From the NCBI RefSeq assembly GCF_016792905.1, contig NZ_JAEULP010000020.1:1-64000 (forward strand): 64,000 bases of DNA. Reading direction: 5' to 3'. Position numbers and translations under genes: made by a program. Positions 36,815-46,465 of this stretch are shown piece after piece. Every line of letters begins with the position of its first letter. The stretch's first letter is position 1. The stretch is from Tabrizicola sp. (GTDB taxonomy: Bacteria; Pseudomonadota; Alphaproteobacteria; Rhodobacterales; Rhodobacteraceae). The notes beneath the pieces are model-generated. The model was not told where the DNA came from, made no database searches, and saw only the letters and a list, made by a program, of their open reading frames with translations.

Positions 36815-37456
36815 TCAATCCTCGAACAGCTCGCTTTGCCCGACCTGGGCCTCGTCCTCCTCGTCCCCCGTCGCAGCCTGCCCCGGCAGCGGCCGCGAGT
36901 CCAGCAATCCAGCCGCCCGCAACTCCTTCAGCCCCGGCAGGTCGCGCGCGGATTCCAGCCCGAAATGATCCAGGAAGGTCTCCGTCACCACGAATGTCAC
37001 CGGCCGCCCAGGCGTCATCCGCCGCCGCCCCAGCCTTATCCACTCCAGTTCCATCAACTGGTCCACCGTCCCCCGGCTGACCGCAACCCCCCGGATTTCC
37101 TCGATCTCCGCCCGCGTCACCGGCTGGTGATAGGCCACGATAGCCAGCGTCTCGATGGCCGCGCGCGAAAGCTTCCGGGTCTCCACCGTCTCGCGCCGCA
37201 TCAGGAAGCCCAGGTCGGCGGCGGTGCGGAAGGCATAGGCATCGCCCACCTTCACCAGAGTGACCCCCCGCCCCTCATAGCGCCGCCTCAGATGCACCAG
37301 CGCCTCCGCCGGATCCGCGCCATGCGGCATCCGCGCCTCCAGCTCCGCCAGCGTCACCGGCTCGGCGGAAGCGAACAGGATCGCCTCCACCATCCGCTCC
37401 TGCTCGCCCATCGGCGGGGCGTCGAACAGGCTGTCTTCCTCGTCCTGGGGCATCAT
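36815..37456 (-). CDS. scpB: Segregation and condensation protein B
   Basis: Winged-helix subunit of the SMC-ScpAB chromosome condensation complex. The 213-aa protein has MVEAILFASAEPVTLAELE at its start and the conserved RAAIETLAIVAYHQPVTRAEIEEIRGVAVSRGT block near residue 100. The acidic tail (GDEEDEAQVG) is typical of alphaproteobacterial ScpB. Its start overlaps the scpA stop by 4 bp. Confidence 0.96.
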   Translation of the reverse strand: MMPQDEEDSLFDAPPMGEQERMVEAILFASAEPVTLAELEARMPHGADPAEALVHLRRRYEGRGVTLVKVGDAYAFRTAADLGFLMRRETVETRKLSRAAIETLAIVAYHQPVTRAEIEEIRGVAVSRGTVDQLMELEWIRLGRRRMTPGRPVTFVVTETFLDHFGLESARDLPGLKELRAAGLLDSRPLPGQAATGDEEDEAQVGQSELFED

Positions 37457-38244
37457 CCGTCCTTCCGGCGCAATTCGATGGGCGCGAAGGTCTCGCCCTG
37501 CCGCAGCACCACCTGCCCGCGCTTCGCCATTTCCAGCACGGCGGCAAAGTGCGAAGCCAGCGACGACCGCCGCGCCATCGGAGTCGCGTCCCAGCCCTCC
37601 GGCAGGAAGCTCACCAGCGTCGCCCAGTCGCCGACATAGCCGATCAGCCCCCGCATGCGCTCCAGCGCCTGCTCCATCGTGTAGACGTTCTCGCGGTCCA
37701 GCACAAAGGGCCGGAACTCGTCCTTGGTCCGGATCTGCGCATAGGCGCGCATCAGGTCCAGAAGCGTCGCCGTCCAGCTGACCTTGCGGTGATGCGTCAG
37801 GTCCTCCGGCACCCCGCGGGCAAAGAAATCCCGCCCCAGCTGGTCGCGTCCCATCAGCCGGGCGGCGGCGTCGCGCATCGCCTGCAACCGCTCCAACTGG
37901 AACGCCAGATGTGCGGCAAGGTCTTCCGCCGACGGCCCATCCTCCCCCGGCTCCGGCGGCAGCAGCAGCCGGGACTTCAGGAAGGCGAGCCAGGCCGCCA
38001 TCACCAGGTAATCCGCCGCCAGTTCAATCCGCAGCGTCCGCGCCCGTTCGACAAAGCCCAGGTATTGCTCGGCCAGCTTCAGGACGGAAATCTTCCGCAG
38101 GTCCACCTTCTGCGTCCGGCTCAGGGTCAGCAGCAGGTCCAGCGGCCCCTCGAACCCGTCGACATCGACGATCAACGCCTCGGCGGCGAGACGGTCCTCG
38201 GGCGAGATGCGCTCGGGCTGGTCCCAGGCGTCTTCCTCAGCCAT
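37453..38244 (-). CDS. scpA: Segregation and condensation protein A
   Basis: Kleisin subunit that bridges the SMC heads. From ATG 38244 it is 263 aa with FEGPLDLLLTLSRTQKVDLRKISVLKLAEQYL near residue 30 (the SMC neck-binding region) and ADYLVMAAWLAFLKSRLLLP. The C-terminal winged helix contains VSFLPEG...RRSSLASHFAAVLEM. Its start lies 8 bp inside the upstream nagZ gene, so the operon is nagZ-scpA-scpB. Confidence 0.96.
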   Translation of the reverse strand: MAEEDAWDQPERISPEDRLAAEALIVDVDGFEGPLDLLLTLSRTQKVDLRKISVLKLAEQYLGFVERARTLRIELAADYLVMAAWLAFLKSRLLLPPEPGEDGPSAEDLAAHLAFQLERLQAMRDAAARLMGRDQLGRDFFARGVPEDLTHHRKVSWTATLLDLMRAYAQIRTKDEFRPFVLDRENVYTMEQALERMRGLIGYVGDWATLVSFLPEGWDATPMARRSSLASHFAAVLEMAKRGQVVLRQGETFAPIELRRKDG

Positions 38245-39232
38245 GCGCGAGCTCTGCCAGCACCTGTGCGACGTCCACCGCGCCGACGCGCCGTGCCGCG
38301 ACCGCCGCCTCGGCCCGGGCCAGCGCCGCCGGTCCCATCCTTCCCGCCGCAGCCGCAACCTCGACCATCTCGCCCATGTCGCCCTTGCAATGCAGCGCGA
38401 TATCCACCCCAGCCGCAATGGTTCGCGCCGCGCGCTCGCCCAGCGTCCCCGCCAGGGCCTGCATGTTCAGGTCGTCGGACATCAGCAGTCCCTTGAACCC
38501 GATCTCCTCGCGGATCACCCGGATCATCTCCGGTGACTGCGTGGCGGGGCGCTCCGCATCCAGCGCCGCAAAGACCAGATGCGCGGTCATCGCCATCGGC
38601 AAGTCATTCAGCACCCGGAACGGCGCGAAATCCACCGCCGTCAATTCCTCGTGCGAGACATCCACCGTCGGCAGGTCGTGGTGGGTGTCGACATGGGAAA
38701 GCCCATGCCCCGGCATGTGCTTCATCACCGGAAGAACGCCCCCGGCCATCAGCCCGTCGGCCACCGCCCGCCCGATCCGCGCCACCGTCACCGGGTCGCG
38801 GCCATAGCAGCGGTTCATCAGGAACGGATGCGTTTCCGGGCGCACCACGTCCAGCGTCGGGATACAGTCGGCGTCGATCCCCACATCGCGAAGCTCCGCC
38901 GCCATCACCGAGGCGCGCAACCGCATGATCCGCTCCGCCGCCTCGACCGACCCCGCTCCATCCACCGTATCAAGCGGCGGCGTCCATTCCCGCCAATGCG
39001 GCGCGCGCAGCCGCTGCACCCGGCCACCTTCCTGATCGACCAGCACCGGCGCATCCCGCCCCACCGCCTCGCGCAGATCGGCGGTCAGGCGGCGCACCTG
39101 CGCCGGGTCCTCGATGTTGCGGGCAAAGACGATGAAGCCGAATGGGTCCGCGTCGCGATAAAACGCCCGCTCCTCCGGCAGCAGCTTCGGCCCGGCGCAG
39201 CCGAAGATCGTCGCACCGGACCCCACGCTCAT
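38237..39232 (-). CDS. nagZ: Beta-N-acetylhexosaminidase NagZ
   Basis: Cytoplasmic GH3 enzyme removing GlcNAc from anhydro-muropeptides during peptidoglycan recycling. The 331-aa protein has VLVDQEGGRVQRLR near residue 65, the His-Asp catalytic loop KHMPGHGLSHVDTHHDLP near residue 175, and the nucleophile region LLMSDDLNM near residue 255 (first D after S). It overlaps the upstream SPOR gene by 4 bp. Confidence 0.96.
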   Translation of the reverse strand: MSVGSGATIFGCAGPKLLPEERAFYRDADPFGFIVFARNIEDPAQVRRLTADLREAVGRDAPVLVDQEGGRVQRLRAPHWREWTPPLDTVDGAGSVEAAERIMRLRASVMAAELRDVGIDADCIPTLDVVRPETHPFLMNRCYGRDPVTVARIGRAVADGLMAGGVLPVMKHMPGHGLSHVDTHHDLPTVDVSHEELTAVDFAPFRVLNDLPMAMTAHLVFAALDAERPATQSPEMIRVIREEIGFKGLLMSDDLNMQALAGTLGERAARTIAAGVDIALHCKGDMGEMVEVAAAAGRMGPAALARAEAAVAARRVGAVDVAQVLAELAHG

Positions 39233-40215
39233 TTCTGCGGCACCGGAATGCAGACGGCGTTTTCGTTGACGAACGCCGAGCAGAACCGCCTCGCGTCATC
39301 CTCGCCCTCGAAGCCATGCGCGCGCAGGCGATAGAAGGTACGCCCGCCGCTTTCCGCCGGTTGCACCACCATCGCCTTCTCCGCCATCAGCTCGCCAAAG
39401 CGACCCTGCAACCGCACCCATTCCGCCCGCGCTTCCTCCGCCGTGTCGAAGGTGCCGAACTGCACCAGCCTTGTGCCCGGCGCGATGGTCGAGGGATCCA
39501 CCTCGTTGACCGCGGCCAAGGCCACAGCTTCCTCCGGCGCAGGTGCCGCAGCCGCCTGCCGCGCATCGGGCCGGGCCTTCGGCCGGAGAGAGACGGTGAT
39601 CGCCCCCTCGGGGGCAGGCTCCGACATCTCTTCGGCCAGCGTCACATCATCGACCACGGCCGCATCGCCCGGAATTTCCCCCAGCGCCTCGGCTAGCGCG
39701 GCGTCAACCGCCACCTCGGTCGGGTTGGCGCTTTCGGTCGCCGGAGCCGCTGCAAGGGCAAGGTCCGGGTCCGCCGTCAGCGCCGTCGCCGGGGCGGAAG
39801 CCTCTGACAATCCCGGCATCGGCGTTCCGCCCAGACCCGCGGTATCCTCGGGCGCCAGTTCCACCGGGCGCGGAGCCAGCACCAGCTTTTCCGGCGGCGG
39901 GGCGGCGATGCCCACGGCGGCCACGGTGTTCACGGCAAGCCCCTGGTTGTCGGCGATCTCGCCCCCCGGATCGGCGGGGGAAATCCGCATCGGCCCGTCC
40001 AGCGCCTGAATGACCGGCACCCCGTTCACGTCGCGTACCGCCAGCTTGTAGCCCCAGACCCCCAGCCCCACGACCAGGGCGAGCGAGGTCAGTCCCCCGG
40101 CAAGGTTGATCCGGCGTTGCAGCTTTTCGGTCGTCACGGCCTCCCGCGCGCCCTGTCGCGGAGCCTGCCTCTCGGATGAGAAGCCGCCGCCGAAGTCATA
40201 GTCCGCGTCCGCCAT
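39229..40215 (-). CDS. SPOR domain membrane protein
   Basis: From ATG 40215 the protein is 328 aa: a short cytoplasmic segment, one membrane helix (LTSLALVVGLGVWGYKLAV, about residues 40-58), a long low-complexity Ala/Pro/Glu periplasmic linker, and a C-terminal SPOR domain (about 250-328; RLVQFGTFDTAEEARAEWVR and FYRLRAHGFEGEDDARRFC). SPOR domains bind denuded septal glycan, so a septal role is likely. It sits between argS and nagZ. Confidence 0.88.
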   Translation of the reverse strand: MADADYDFGGGFSSERQAPRQGAREAVTTEKLQRRINLAGGLTSLALVVGLGVWGYKLAVRDVNGVPVIQALDGPMRISPADPGGEIADNQGLAVNTVAAVGIAAPPPEKLVLAPRPVELAPEDTAGLGGTPMPGLSEASAPATALTADPDLALAAAPATESANPTEVAVDAALAEALGEIPGDAAVVDDVTLAEEMSEPAPEGAITVSLRPKARPDARQAAAAPAPEEAVALAAVNEVDPSTIAPGTRLVQFGTFDTAEEARAEWVRLQGRFGELMAEKAMVVQPAESGGRTFYRLRAHGFEGEDDARRFCSAFVNENAVCIPVPQK

Positions 40216-40289
40216 CTGCTGCCCCTGCCTGCGGGGTGGTTGATCCGCCCCTCGCATTCACGCCTCATCCCGGGCCGGGGCGCCTGTGG

Positions 40290-42032
40290 TCAGCGCATTT
40301 CCTCGACCGGAGTCACGCCAAGGATACCAAGGCCTGCGCAAATAACAACGCCCACGGCCCGGGCAAGGGCGATTTTCGCCAGAGATTTTGCGGTATCCCC
40401 CTGGAGGAACCGCAAGCTGTCGTCATCATTGCCCTTGTTCCAGAGACCGTGGAAGTCCGACGCGAGTTCGTACAGGTAGAAGGCCACCCGGTGCGGCTCA
40501 TGCCCTTTGGCGGCAATTTCGACCAGCCGCGGCCACTCACCCAGCTTGCGGATCACTCCCAGTTCCGCCTCATGCCCCAGATGCGCCAGATGCGCCGCCG
40601 AAAGCGAGGCATCGCTCACATCCAGCCCCGCGTCGCGCGCCTTCCGCAGGATACTGTTCACCCGGGCGTTGGCATATTGCACATAGAACACCGGGTTGTC
40701 CTTCGACTGCTCCGTGACCTTGTCGAAGTCGAAGTCCAGCGCCACGTCGTTCTTGCGGGTCAGCATGACGAAGCGGACGACATCCGGCCCCACCTCGTCG
40801 ATCAGGTCGCGCAGCGTGACGAAGGTCCCCGCCCGCTTCGACATCTTGACGATCTGCCCGCCCTTCAGCAGCTTGACCAGCTGGATCAGCTTGATGTCGA
40901 GGCTGACCTTGTTCTCGGACAGCGCGCTGACAACCGCCTTCAGCCGCTTCACATAGCCCGAATGGTCCGCTCCGAAGATGTTGATCAGCTCGTCGAACCC
41001 GCGCGTGACCTTGTTCCAGTGATACGCGATGTCCGGCGCGAAATAGGTCCAGCTGCCATCCGACTTCTGCACCGGCCGGTCCTGGTCATCCCCGAAGGCG
41101 GTCGAGCGGAACAGCGTCTGCTCCCGAGCCTCCCAATCCTCCGGCGCCTTGCCCTTCGGCGGCTCCAGCACGCCCTGATAGATCAGCCCAAGACCCTTGA
41201 GCCGCTCAATCGCGGATTCGATCTGGCCCGTCCCGTACAACGCCTTTTCAGAGGAGTAGACATCCATCTCGACCCCAAGCGCCGCCAGGTCATGCCGGAT
41301 CATCGCCATCATCATGTCCGTGGCAAAGACCCGCACCTCCGCCAGCCATTCGCTTTCCGTCGCATCCAGCAGCCGGTCGCCGTGCATCGCCTTCAACGCC
41401 TCGCCGACCGGGATCAGGTAATCCCCAGGATACAGCCCCTCGGCAATCTCCGGCGACAGCCCGTTCGCCTCGCGGTAGCGCTCATAGGCCGACCGCGCCA
41501 GCACATCGACCTGCCCGCCCCCGTCGTTGACGTAATACTCCCGCGTGACCGCATAGCCCGCAAAGTCCAGCAGCGAGGCCAGCGCGTCCCCCACCACCGC
41601 GCCCCGGGCATGGGCGACGTGCATCGGCCCCGTCGGGTTGGCGCTGACAAACTCGACGTTCACCTTGCGCCCCGCGCCCAGCGAGGACCGCCCATACCGC
41701 GCCCCTTCGACCAGCACCTCGCGCACCAGCCCCTGCCAGGCAACCGGCTGAAGCCGCAGGTTCAAAAACCCCGGCCCCGCCACATCAGCCCCGGCCACGC
41801 GCGGGTCCTCCATCAGCCGCGCCGCCAGCGCATCGGCAATCGCCCGGGGCTGCATCCCCGCCGGTTTCGCCAGCACCATCGCCGCGTTCGTCGCCATCTC
41901 GCCATGCCCCGCATCGCGCGGCGGCTCCACCGCGACGGCGGCAAGGTCCAGCCCCGGGGGCAACACCCCCGACGCCATCAGCGCCTCCAGCTCGGCCACC
42001 ACAAGCTCACGGATATCGGCGAACAGGTTCAT
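40290..42032 (-). CDS. argS: Arginyl-tRNA synthetase
   Basis: Class I synthetase of 580 aa from ATG 42032 ([15 protein letters not shown]). The HIGH-type motif is present as HVAHARGA in [19 protein letters not shown] near residue 132, and KMSKRAG near residue 400 is the KMSKS equivalent. The longer open frame upstream runs into the holin gene and is not coding. Length and domains are complete, including the anticodon-binding DALR domain ([19 protein letters not shown]). Confidence 0.97.
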   Translation of the reverse strand: MNLFADIRELVVAELEALMASGVLPPGLDLAAVAVEPPRDAGHGEMATNAAMVLAKPAGMQPRAIADALAARLMEDPRVAGADVAGPGFLNLRLQPVAWQGLVREVLVEGARYGRSSLGAGRKVNVEFVSANPTGPMHVAHARGAVVGDALASLLDFAGYAVTREYYVNDGGGQVDVLARSAYERYREANGLSPEIAEGLYPGDYLIPVGEALKAMHGDRLLDATESEWLAEVRVFATDMMMAMIRHDLAALGVEMDVYSSEKALYGTGQIESAIERLKGLGLIYQGVLEPPKGKAPEDWEAREQTLFRSTAFGDDQDRPVQKSDGSWTYFAPDIAYHWNKVTRGFDELINIFGADHSGYVKRLKAVVSALSENKVSLDIKLIQLVKLLKGGQIVKMSKRAGTFVTLRDLIDEVGPDVVRFVMLTRKNDVALDFDFDKVTEQSKDNPVFYVQYANARVNSILRKARDAGLDVSDASLSAAHLAHLGHEAELGVIRKLGEWPRLVEIAAKGHEPHRVAFYLYELASDFHGLWNKGNDDDSLRFLQGDTAKSLAKIALARAVGVVICAGLGILGVTPVEEMR

Positions 42033-42100
42033 TTGATCACATCCTCTGATGCCCAAGGCCATGCCAGAGGCCCGATCAGAGGTCAAGGATCGGCAGGTCC

Positions 42101-42574
42101 TCACCCCTGCCGCCAGTCCTCCAGCGCTGCATTCTCCTCCGAAGCCGCCCCCGAAGCCGGAAACGGCGATACGACCCCGCGCGAGCGGAAATAATGCGTC
42201 TCCCGCGCCCCGAAGTAGAAGGCGACAATTGCCCCCAGAAGCCACCACAAGGGCTCCGGCACCGCGTTCAGCCCCACCATCCGCGTCGCGAACGCCTCCG
42301 GGTCCACCATCGCGTAGGTGAAGAGCCCCAGCGTCCCGAACGCGAGGAACGGCCGCGGCAAACGGTTCAGCCCGTTCACCAGCCGGTCGAACCACGACAG
42401 CGCCGGGTGCTGGTACTCCTCCCCCAGCTGCCGCAGCGCCGCCATCTGCGCTTCCGCCGACAGCTCCATCTTCTTCGTCGCCGAGGGCAGGAACACCTCC
42501 GCCACCCCCGCCGCCGCTTCCCCGAGCGCGCCCACCGCCGCCGGCGACCCGATCAGCTTGCCGATCATCCCCAT
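42101..42574 (-). CDS. 3TM holin family protein, GTA-release type
   Basis: A 157-aa membrane protein of the three-helix holin family. Membrane segments are predicted around residues 75-92 ([15 protein letters not shown]) and 108-124 ([16 protein letters not shown]), with a Gly/Ala-rich N-terminus. It overlaps the GH108 muramidase upstream by 10 bp. In Rhodobacter capsulatus an equivalent holin-endolysin pair, located away from the capsid genes, lyses cells to release gene transfer agent particles. No phage structural genes are nearby here either. Confidence 0.85.
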   Translation of the reverse strand: MGMIGKLIGSPAAVGALGEAAAGVAEVFLPSATKKMELSAEAQMAALRQLGEEYQHPALSWFDRLVNGLNRLPRPFLAFGTLGLFTYAMVDPEAFATRMVGLNAVPEPLWWLLGAIVAFYFGARETHYFRSRGVVSPFPASGAASEENAALEDWRQG

Positions 42575-43176
42575 GCCGCCACCCGTGCTGCATGTTGCGC
42601 CGCAGTCAGATGATACTTCGGCGCGATGAACTCCTCTGCCCGCCTGATCCAGCCCCCCTTGCCGCCGTCCTTCGCCCGCGCATACTTCCGGCTGGCCGGC
42701 CGCCGGTCCGCCAAAGCGTAATAGTAGTTCCGCCGCGCGATCCCGTAGGCATCGACCAGATGCGACGGCGCCGCCTCGAACGCCGCTTGCGCCGCGCGAA
42801 TGGTCTGCGGCCCGATCTCGCCATCCGGCTCGCAGGGAAAGCCCATGTCGGTCAAGAGCCGCTGCAGTATCTTCACCGCATTGCCCCCGGCATTCACATA
42901 CATGTCGAAGACCGACGCCTGCACCGCCTCGGGCAGCGCCCCGATCCCCGGCGCCTCGAAGTAGTGCTTCAGATAGATGTCGACCGCCTGCGCCCGGGTC
43001 AGCGCCTTCACATCGGCGACATCAATCCGCGTGTCGCGGTTCACGTCGATCCCCAGCCGCCGCAGCGTCGCGATCGTCACCCCGTGATTGGTCGCCCCCC
43101 CGGGATCATCCGGGTCATTCACAAAGCCACCCTCGCGGGCGACGATCTCTTCGGCAATGTCCCGGACATTCGGCAT
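42565..43176 (-). CDS. Holin-associated N-acetylmuramidase (GH108 endolysin)
   Basis: Peptidoglycan hydrolase of 203 aa. The GH108 signature with catalytic E15 is [20 protein letters not shown], and a C-terminal peptidoglycan-binding-like region follows ([20 protein letters not shown]). It has no signal peptide, consistent with holin-dependent export. It forms a two-gene lysis cassette with the downstream holin. A 14-bp perfect palindrome lies 38 bp upstream of its start. Confidence 0.92.
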   Translation of the reverse strand: MPNVRDIAEEIVAREGGFVNDPDDPGGATNHGVTIATLRRLGIDVNRDTRIDVADVKALTRAQAVDIYLKHYFEAPGIGALPEAVQASVFDMYVNAGGNAVKILQRLLTDMGFPCEPDGEIGPQTIRAAQAAFEAAPSHLVDAYGIARRNYYYALADRRPASRKYARAKDGGKGGWIRRAEEFIAPKYHLTAAQHAARVAAWG

Positions 43177-43213
43177 GAGGCCCCCCCTTCACAGGGGCAC
43201 AAACCTCGCAAGA

Positions 43214-43227
43214 CGGCGTTAACGCCG
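43214..43227. promoter_or_regulatory. 14-bp perfect palindrome upstream of the endolysin gene
   Basis: CGGCGTTAACGCCG is perfectly self-complementary and lies between ccmE and the endolysin, 38-51 bp before the endolysin ATG. It could be an operator. A hairpin role is unlikely because there is no loop. It contains one GTTAAC but not a full CtrA site (TTAA-N7-TTAA). Confidence 0.4.
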
Positions 43228-43245
43228 CCCTGCCACAGCGCGCGC

Positions 43246-43728
43246 TCAGCTTCCGGGCTTGGCGTTCGGGTCGACGTAGACGCCCTGTTCCTTCAGCGCG
43301 TCGACCACTTCCTTGGGCATGTAGGTCTCGTCATGCTTGGCCAGCACTTCGGTCGCGACGAACGTGTCGCCCTGCATCTGCCCCAGCGCGATCATCCCCT
43401 GACCCTCGCCGAACAGGTCCGGCAACACCCCGGTATAGCGCACCGGCACCGTGGCATTGGTATCCGTGACGGCAAACCCCACCTCGGTGCCCTGCCCCCG
43501 CTTGATCGAGCCCTCGACCACCAGCCCGCCGATCCGGAAGGTCTCGCCCGCGCGCGGCGGGTCGGTCATCACCTGGGACGGAGAGCGGAAATAGTTGATC
43601 CCGTCGCGCATGGCATAGCCGACCAACCCCGTGGCGCCCAGCAAAGCCACCGCCGCCAGCGCGATCACCTGGATGCGCCGCTGCTTCTTCAGCCCTTTCA
43701 GACCGCGGAATTCCTGCTTGCCACTCAT
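43246..43728 (-). CDS. ccmE: Cytochrome c maturation heme chaperone CcmE
   Basis: Periplasmic heme carrier anchored by one N-terminal membrane helix (IQVIALAAVALLGATGLVG). The covalent heme-binding histidine is H132 in LAKHDETYMP, with Y136 as heme ligand. The protein is 160 aa from ATG 43728; ATG 43737 three codons upstream is also possible. It stands without other ccm genes: the next genes are the holin/endolysin pair on one side and argC on the other. Confidence 0.95.
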   Translation of the reverse strand: MSGKQEFRGLKGLKKQRRIQVIALAAVALLGATGLVGYAMRDGINYFRSPSQVMTDPPRAGETFRIGGLVVEGSIKRGQGTEVGFAVTDTNATVPVRYTGVLPDLFGEGQGMIALGQMQGDTFVATEVLAKHDETYMPKEVVDALKEQGVYVDPNAKPGS

Positions 43729-43834
43729 CGCTTGCATCCCTTGCCGACGCCCGGCCTATGTCACGTCCAAGTTGGGCCCGCCTTGACCAGAATCAAGCGC
43801 AAGACCCGTAGGCCGGGCTTCAGACCGGCACCCC

Positions 43835-44863
43835 TTACGGAAAGACCGGCGCCAGCATCAGCCCTTCGGTCTCCGGCAGCCCCAGCATTAGGTTGGCGTT
43901 CTGGATCGCCTGACCGCTCGATCCCTTGGTCAGGTTGTCCAGCACAGCCACCACCACCGCGCGCCCCTGAATGCGGTCACCGATCACGCCCAGATGGCAG
44001 AAGTTGCTTCCCGCGATGTCGCGCGTCGACGGCAGCGCGCCGAAAGGCAACACCTGCAGGAACGGCTCGCTTTCATAAGCCTTCTCAAGCACCTGGTGGA
44101 CGATCTTCGCGTCGCCCTTCACATAGACGGTCGCAAGGATGCCCCGGTTCATCGGCAGCAGATGCGGCGTGAACTGCACCCGGATCGGCCGCCCGGCGAC
44201 CTTCGAGAATTCCTGGTCGAATTCGCCCAGATGCCGGTGCTTGCCGCCCGCCGAATAGGTGTGAGTCCCCCCGGACAATTCCGCGTGCAAGAGGTTCTCC
44301 TTCAACGACCGCCCCGCCCCCGAAACCCCGGCCTTCAGGTCGATCAGGATGTCATCGAGGTCGATGCACCCCGCCGCGATCAAGGGCCGCAGCGCGAACT
44401 GCCCGGTCGCCGCGTTGCACCCCGTGCCCGCCACCAGCCGCGCCGCCCTGATTTCCTCGCGATAGAATTCGGTCAGCCCGTAGACCGCCTCCTTCTGCAA
44501 CTCGCGCGCGCCATGCGGCTGGCCATACCATTTCTCGTATTCCGCCGGATCGCGCAGCCGGAAGTCCGCCGACAGGTCAACGATCTTCAGATTGCGCGGC
44601 AGCTTCGCCACAACCTCCTGCGTCGTCGCATGAGGAAGTGCGCAGAAGCACAGGTCAACATTGGCAAAATCGATCTCGTCGATCTTCGTGAGCCGGGGCA
44701 GGTCCAGATGCCGCAGGAACGGAAACACCTCCGCCATCGCCATGCCCGCCTTGCGGTCCGCCGACAGCGCCACGATGCGCATCGAGGGATGCGTCGCGAT
44801 CAGGCGGACAAGCTCCGCCCCCGTATAGCCCGAGGCCCCGAGGATGGCGATGCGATGGGTCAT
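43835..44863 (-). CDS. argC: N-acetyl-gamma-glutamyl-phosphate reductase
   Basis: Third enzyme of arginine synthesis, reducing N-acetylglutamyl-phosphate with NADPH. The 342-aa protein has the Rossmann motif [12 protein letters not shown] at the N-terminus and the catalytic C149 in [26 protein letters not shown] near residue 240 is family-typical. The start is ATG 44863; the open frame continues upstream into repeat-containing intergenic DNA. Confidence 0.97.
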   Translation of the reverse strand: MTHRIAILGASGYTGAELVRLIATHPSMRIVALSADRKAGMAMAEVFPFLRHLDLPRLTKIDEIDFANVDLCFCALPHATTQEVVAKLPRNLKIVDLSADFRLRDPAEYEKWYGQPHGARELQKEAVYGLTEFYREEIRAARLVAGTGCNAATGQFALRPLIAAGCIDLDDILIDLKAGVSGAGRSLKENLLHAELSGGTHTYSAGGKHRHLGEFDQEFSKVAGRPIRVQFTPHLLPMNRGILATVYVKGDAKIVHQVLEKAYESEPFLQVLPFGALPSTRDIAGSNFCHLGVIGDRIQGRAVVVAVLDNLTKGSSGQAIQNANLMLGLPETEGLMLAPVFP

Positions 44864-44976
44864 GGCGGACACTCCCAAGAAACGAAACGCGCCCTCTTTG
44901 CGCCCGTCACGCCCCCAATGCAAGACCATCCGGCCCGCCCCGCACAAATCCCGCCCAAGCCTTTCATCCTTGCCGA

Positions 44977-44995
44977 AAATATCCCCGCCGGAGGC
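44977..44995 (+). repeat. 19-bp dispersed motif, copy 2
   Basis: AAATATCCCCGCCGGAGGC, identical to the copies at 26833 and 45035. Upstream of argC. Confidence 0.8.
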
Positions 44996-45034
44996 TCCTG
45001 CACTCCCAACCCTCCCCACCTTTCATACTGGTGC

Positions 45035-45053
45035 AAATATCCCCGCCGGAGGC
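45035..45053 (+). repeat. 19-bp dispersed motif, copy 3
   Basis: AAATATCCCCGCCGGAGGC in the same orientation as copy 2, with starts 58 bp apart. The diverged hairpin segment follows about 70 bp later. Confidence 0.8.
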
Positions 45054-45263
45054 TCCGACGCCCGCCCCATGCTCCGCGCGGCGAAAACCAGAGCCATCCC
45101 GAGGAGGAGGCGAAGCCCGACGACGAGACAAGGAGTCTTCGCGCGTCAGCGCTCAATATGACGACCGCCCCATCCAGCGACACTGACCCCCGCTCGGTGC
45201 AGCGCTGCCAGAGGCACCTCCCCTCCATGGGGAGGTGCCGGGGGTGGAGGGAAGCGCCAAAAC

Positions 45264-45335
45264 CCTAACAAGTCCTGAACGTCCGCAACCAAGCTATTGA
45301 AATCATTCACTCGAAATTTCTGTCCACCGTGGACA
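45264..45335 (-). repeat. 72-bp intergenic element, copy 3 (3' of epmA)
   Basis: On the minus strand the 15-bp dyad is at 45335-45321, two bases after the epmA stop, and the GTTAGG block is at the far end. It is inverted relative to copy 4, so the two bracket epmA and efp. Confidence 0.85.
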
Positions 45336-45337
45336 GG

Positions 45338-46378
45338 TCACGGCACCGGCGTCCACATCACGTCGTCGATCCGCGGCGCCCCGGCCGCCAGCATCACCAC
45401 CCGGTCGAACCCCATCGCGATCCCCGCCGCCGGCGGCATCCCGGCCAGCGCCGCCAGGAAATCCTCGTCCAAGGGGTAACTCTCCCCATAGACCCGCGCC
45501 TTCTCCGCCATCTCCGCCTGAAACCGCCGCCGCTGCTCCTCCGGGTCGGTCAGCTCCCCGAACCCGTTCGCCAGCTCCACCCCGCAGGCATAGACCTCGA
45601 ACCGCTCCGCCACCCGCGCATCCCCCGGCACCTTCCGCGCCAGCGCCGCCTCGGCCGAGGGGTAGCGATCCAGGATAGTCACCCGACCCTGCCCCAGCTC
45701 CGGCTCCACCTTCTCCGACAGCACCCGGCTCAGCATGTCCGACCAGGTATCGTCCGCCGCCCGCCGCACGCCGATCCGGTCCAGCTCCGCCCTGAGCCTC
45801 CCCGCATCCGTCGCCCCATCCGCCCCGATCGAGGCCATCAGGTCCACCCCCGCATGGACGTGAAAAGCCTCCCCCACCGACAGCCGCTCGGGCTCCAGAA
45901 ACGGGTCGCAGGTCCGGTCGCGGAAGCGAAGCACCGAGGCTCCCGCCTCTTTCGCCGCAAGCCGCAGGAAGGCAAGCGTGTCGGCCATCAGCACCTCATA
46001 GCCCTCGCCCACCCGATACCATTCCAGCATCGTGAACTCCGGCGAATGCAGCGCGCCCCGCTCCCGGTTCCGCCAGACATGGGAAAAGGCATGGATGCGT
46101 CGCTCGCCGGCGGCCAGCAGCTTCTTCATCGCGAACTCGGGCGAGGTATGCAGGTACATCTCCCGCGGCATCCCATCGTTGCCGATCGCCTCGGTCCGGA
46201 ACCCGTGCAGGTGGGCCTCGTTGCCGGGCGAGATCGCCAGCGCCGCCGGGTCGACCTCGGTGAACCCCTCCCCCGCCAGCCAGCCCCGGATCGCCGCCTG
46301 GATCCGGTTGCGGGTCAGGAGAAGCGGGCGGCGGTCGGCGTGGCGGGAGGGTGTCCACCAGGGCGAGGAGGGATTCAT
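45338..46378 (-). CDS. epmA: EF-P lysine aminoacylase EpmA (PoxA/GenX)
   Basis: Lysyl-tRNA-synthetase-like enzyme that attaches beta-lysine to the conserved lysine of EF-P instead of to tRNA. The 346-aa protein has only the class II catalytic core: motif 2 region HVWRNRERGALHSPEFTMLEW near residue 100 and motif 3 GIAMGFDRVVMLAAG near residue 325, with no anticodon-binding domain. It is divergent from efp with 87 bp between the starts. EpmB, which makes beta-lysine, is not in the window. Confidence 0.95.
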   Translation of the reverse strand: MNPSSPWWTPSRHADRRPLLLTRNRIQAAIRGWLAGEGFTEVDPAALAISPGNEAHLHGFRTEAIGNDGMPREMYLHTSPEFAMKKLLAAGERRIHAFSHVWRNRERGALHSPEFTMLEWYRVGEGYEVLMADTLAFLRLAAKEAGASVLRFRDRTCDPFLEPERLSVGEAFHVHAGVDLMASIGADGATDAGRLRAELDRIGVRRAADDTWSDMLSRVLSEKVEPELGQGRVTILDRYPSAEAALARKVPGDARVAERFEVYACGVELANGFGELTDPEEQRRRFQAEMAEKARVYGESYPLDEDFLAALAGMPPAAGIAMGFDRVVMLAAGAPRIDDVMWTPVP

Positions 46379-46465
46379 CTGGAAATTCCGGTCGGGATGG
46401 GTTAGGGCGCGCGGGCAAAGGCCGGTCCAGGGGGACCCGCCCCCGATACAACAAGGACCAGACCT

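Larger units (their letters stand above)
44864..45337. other. 474-bp intergenic repeat region between argC and epmA
   Basis: No protein gene is convincing here; a 122-codon minus frame is composed of repeat sequence. It contains two copies of the 19-bp motif, a diverged copy of the hairpin seen at 26888-26926 (45121-45154), a GGGGAGGT-type dispersed hairpin (45218-45250) and copy 3 of the 72-bp element against the epmA stop. Confidence 0.7.

Noticed and set aside
40176..42194. 672-codon plus frame opposite argS
   Set aside because: Composed mainly of Arg, His, Pro and Gln; it mirrors argS codon structure. argS itself is unmistakable.
42101..43176. Holin and endolysin as part of a prophage
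   Set aside because: No integrase, terminase, capsid, tail or attachment site in the surrounding 60 kb; flanking genes are core.
44860..45228. 122-codon minus frame upstream of argC
   Set aside because: It is made of the 19-bp motif and hairpin repeats, and its translation looks unlike a folded protein.
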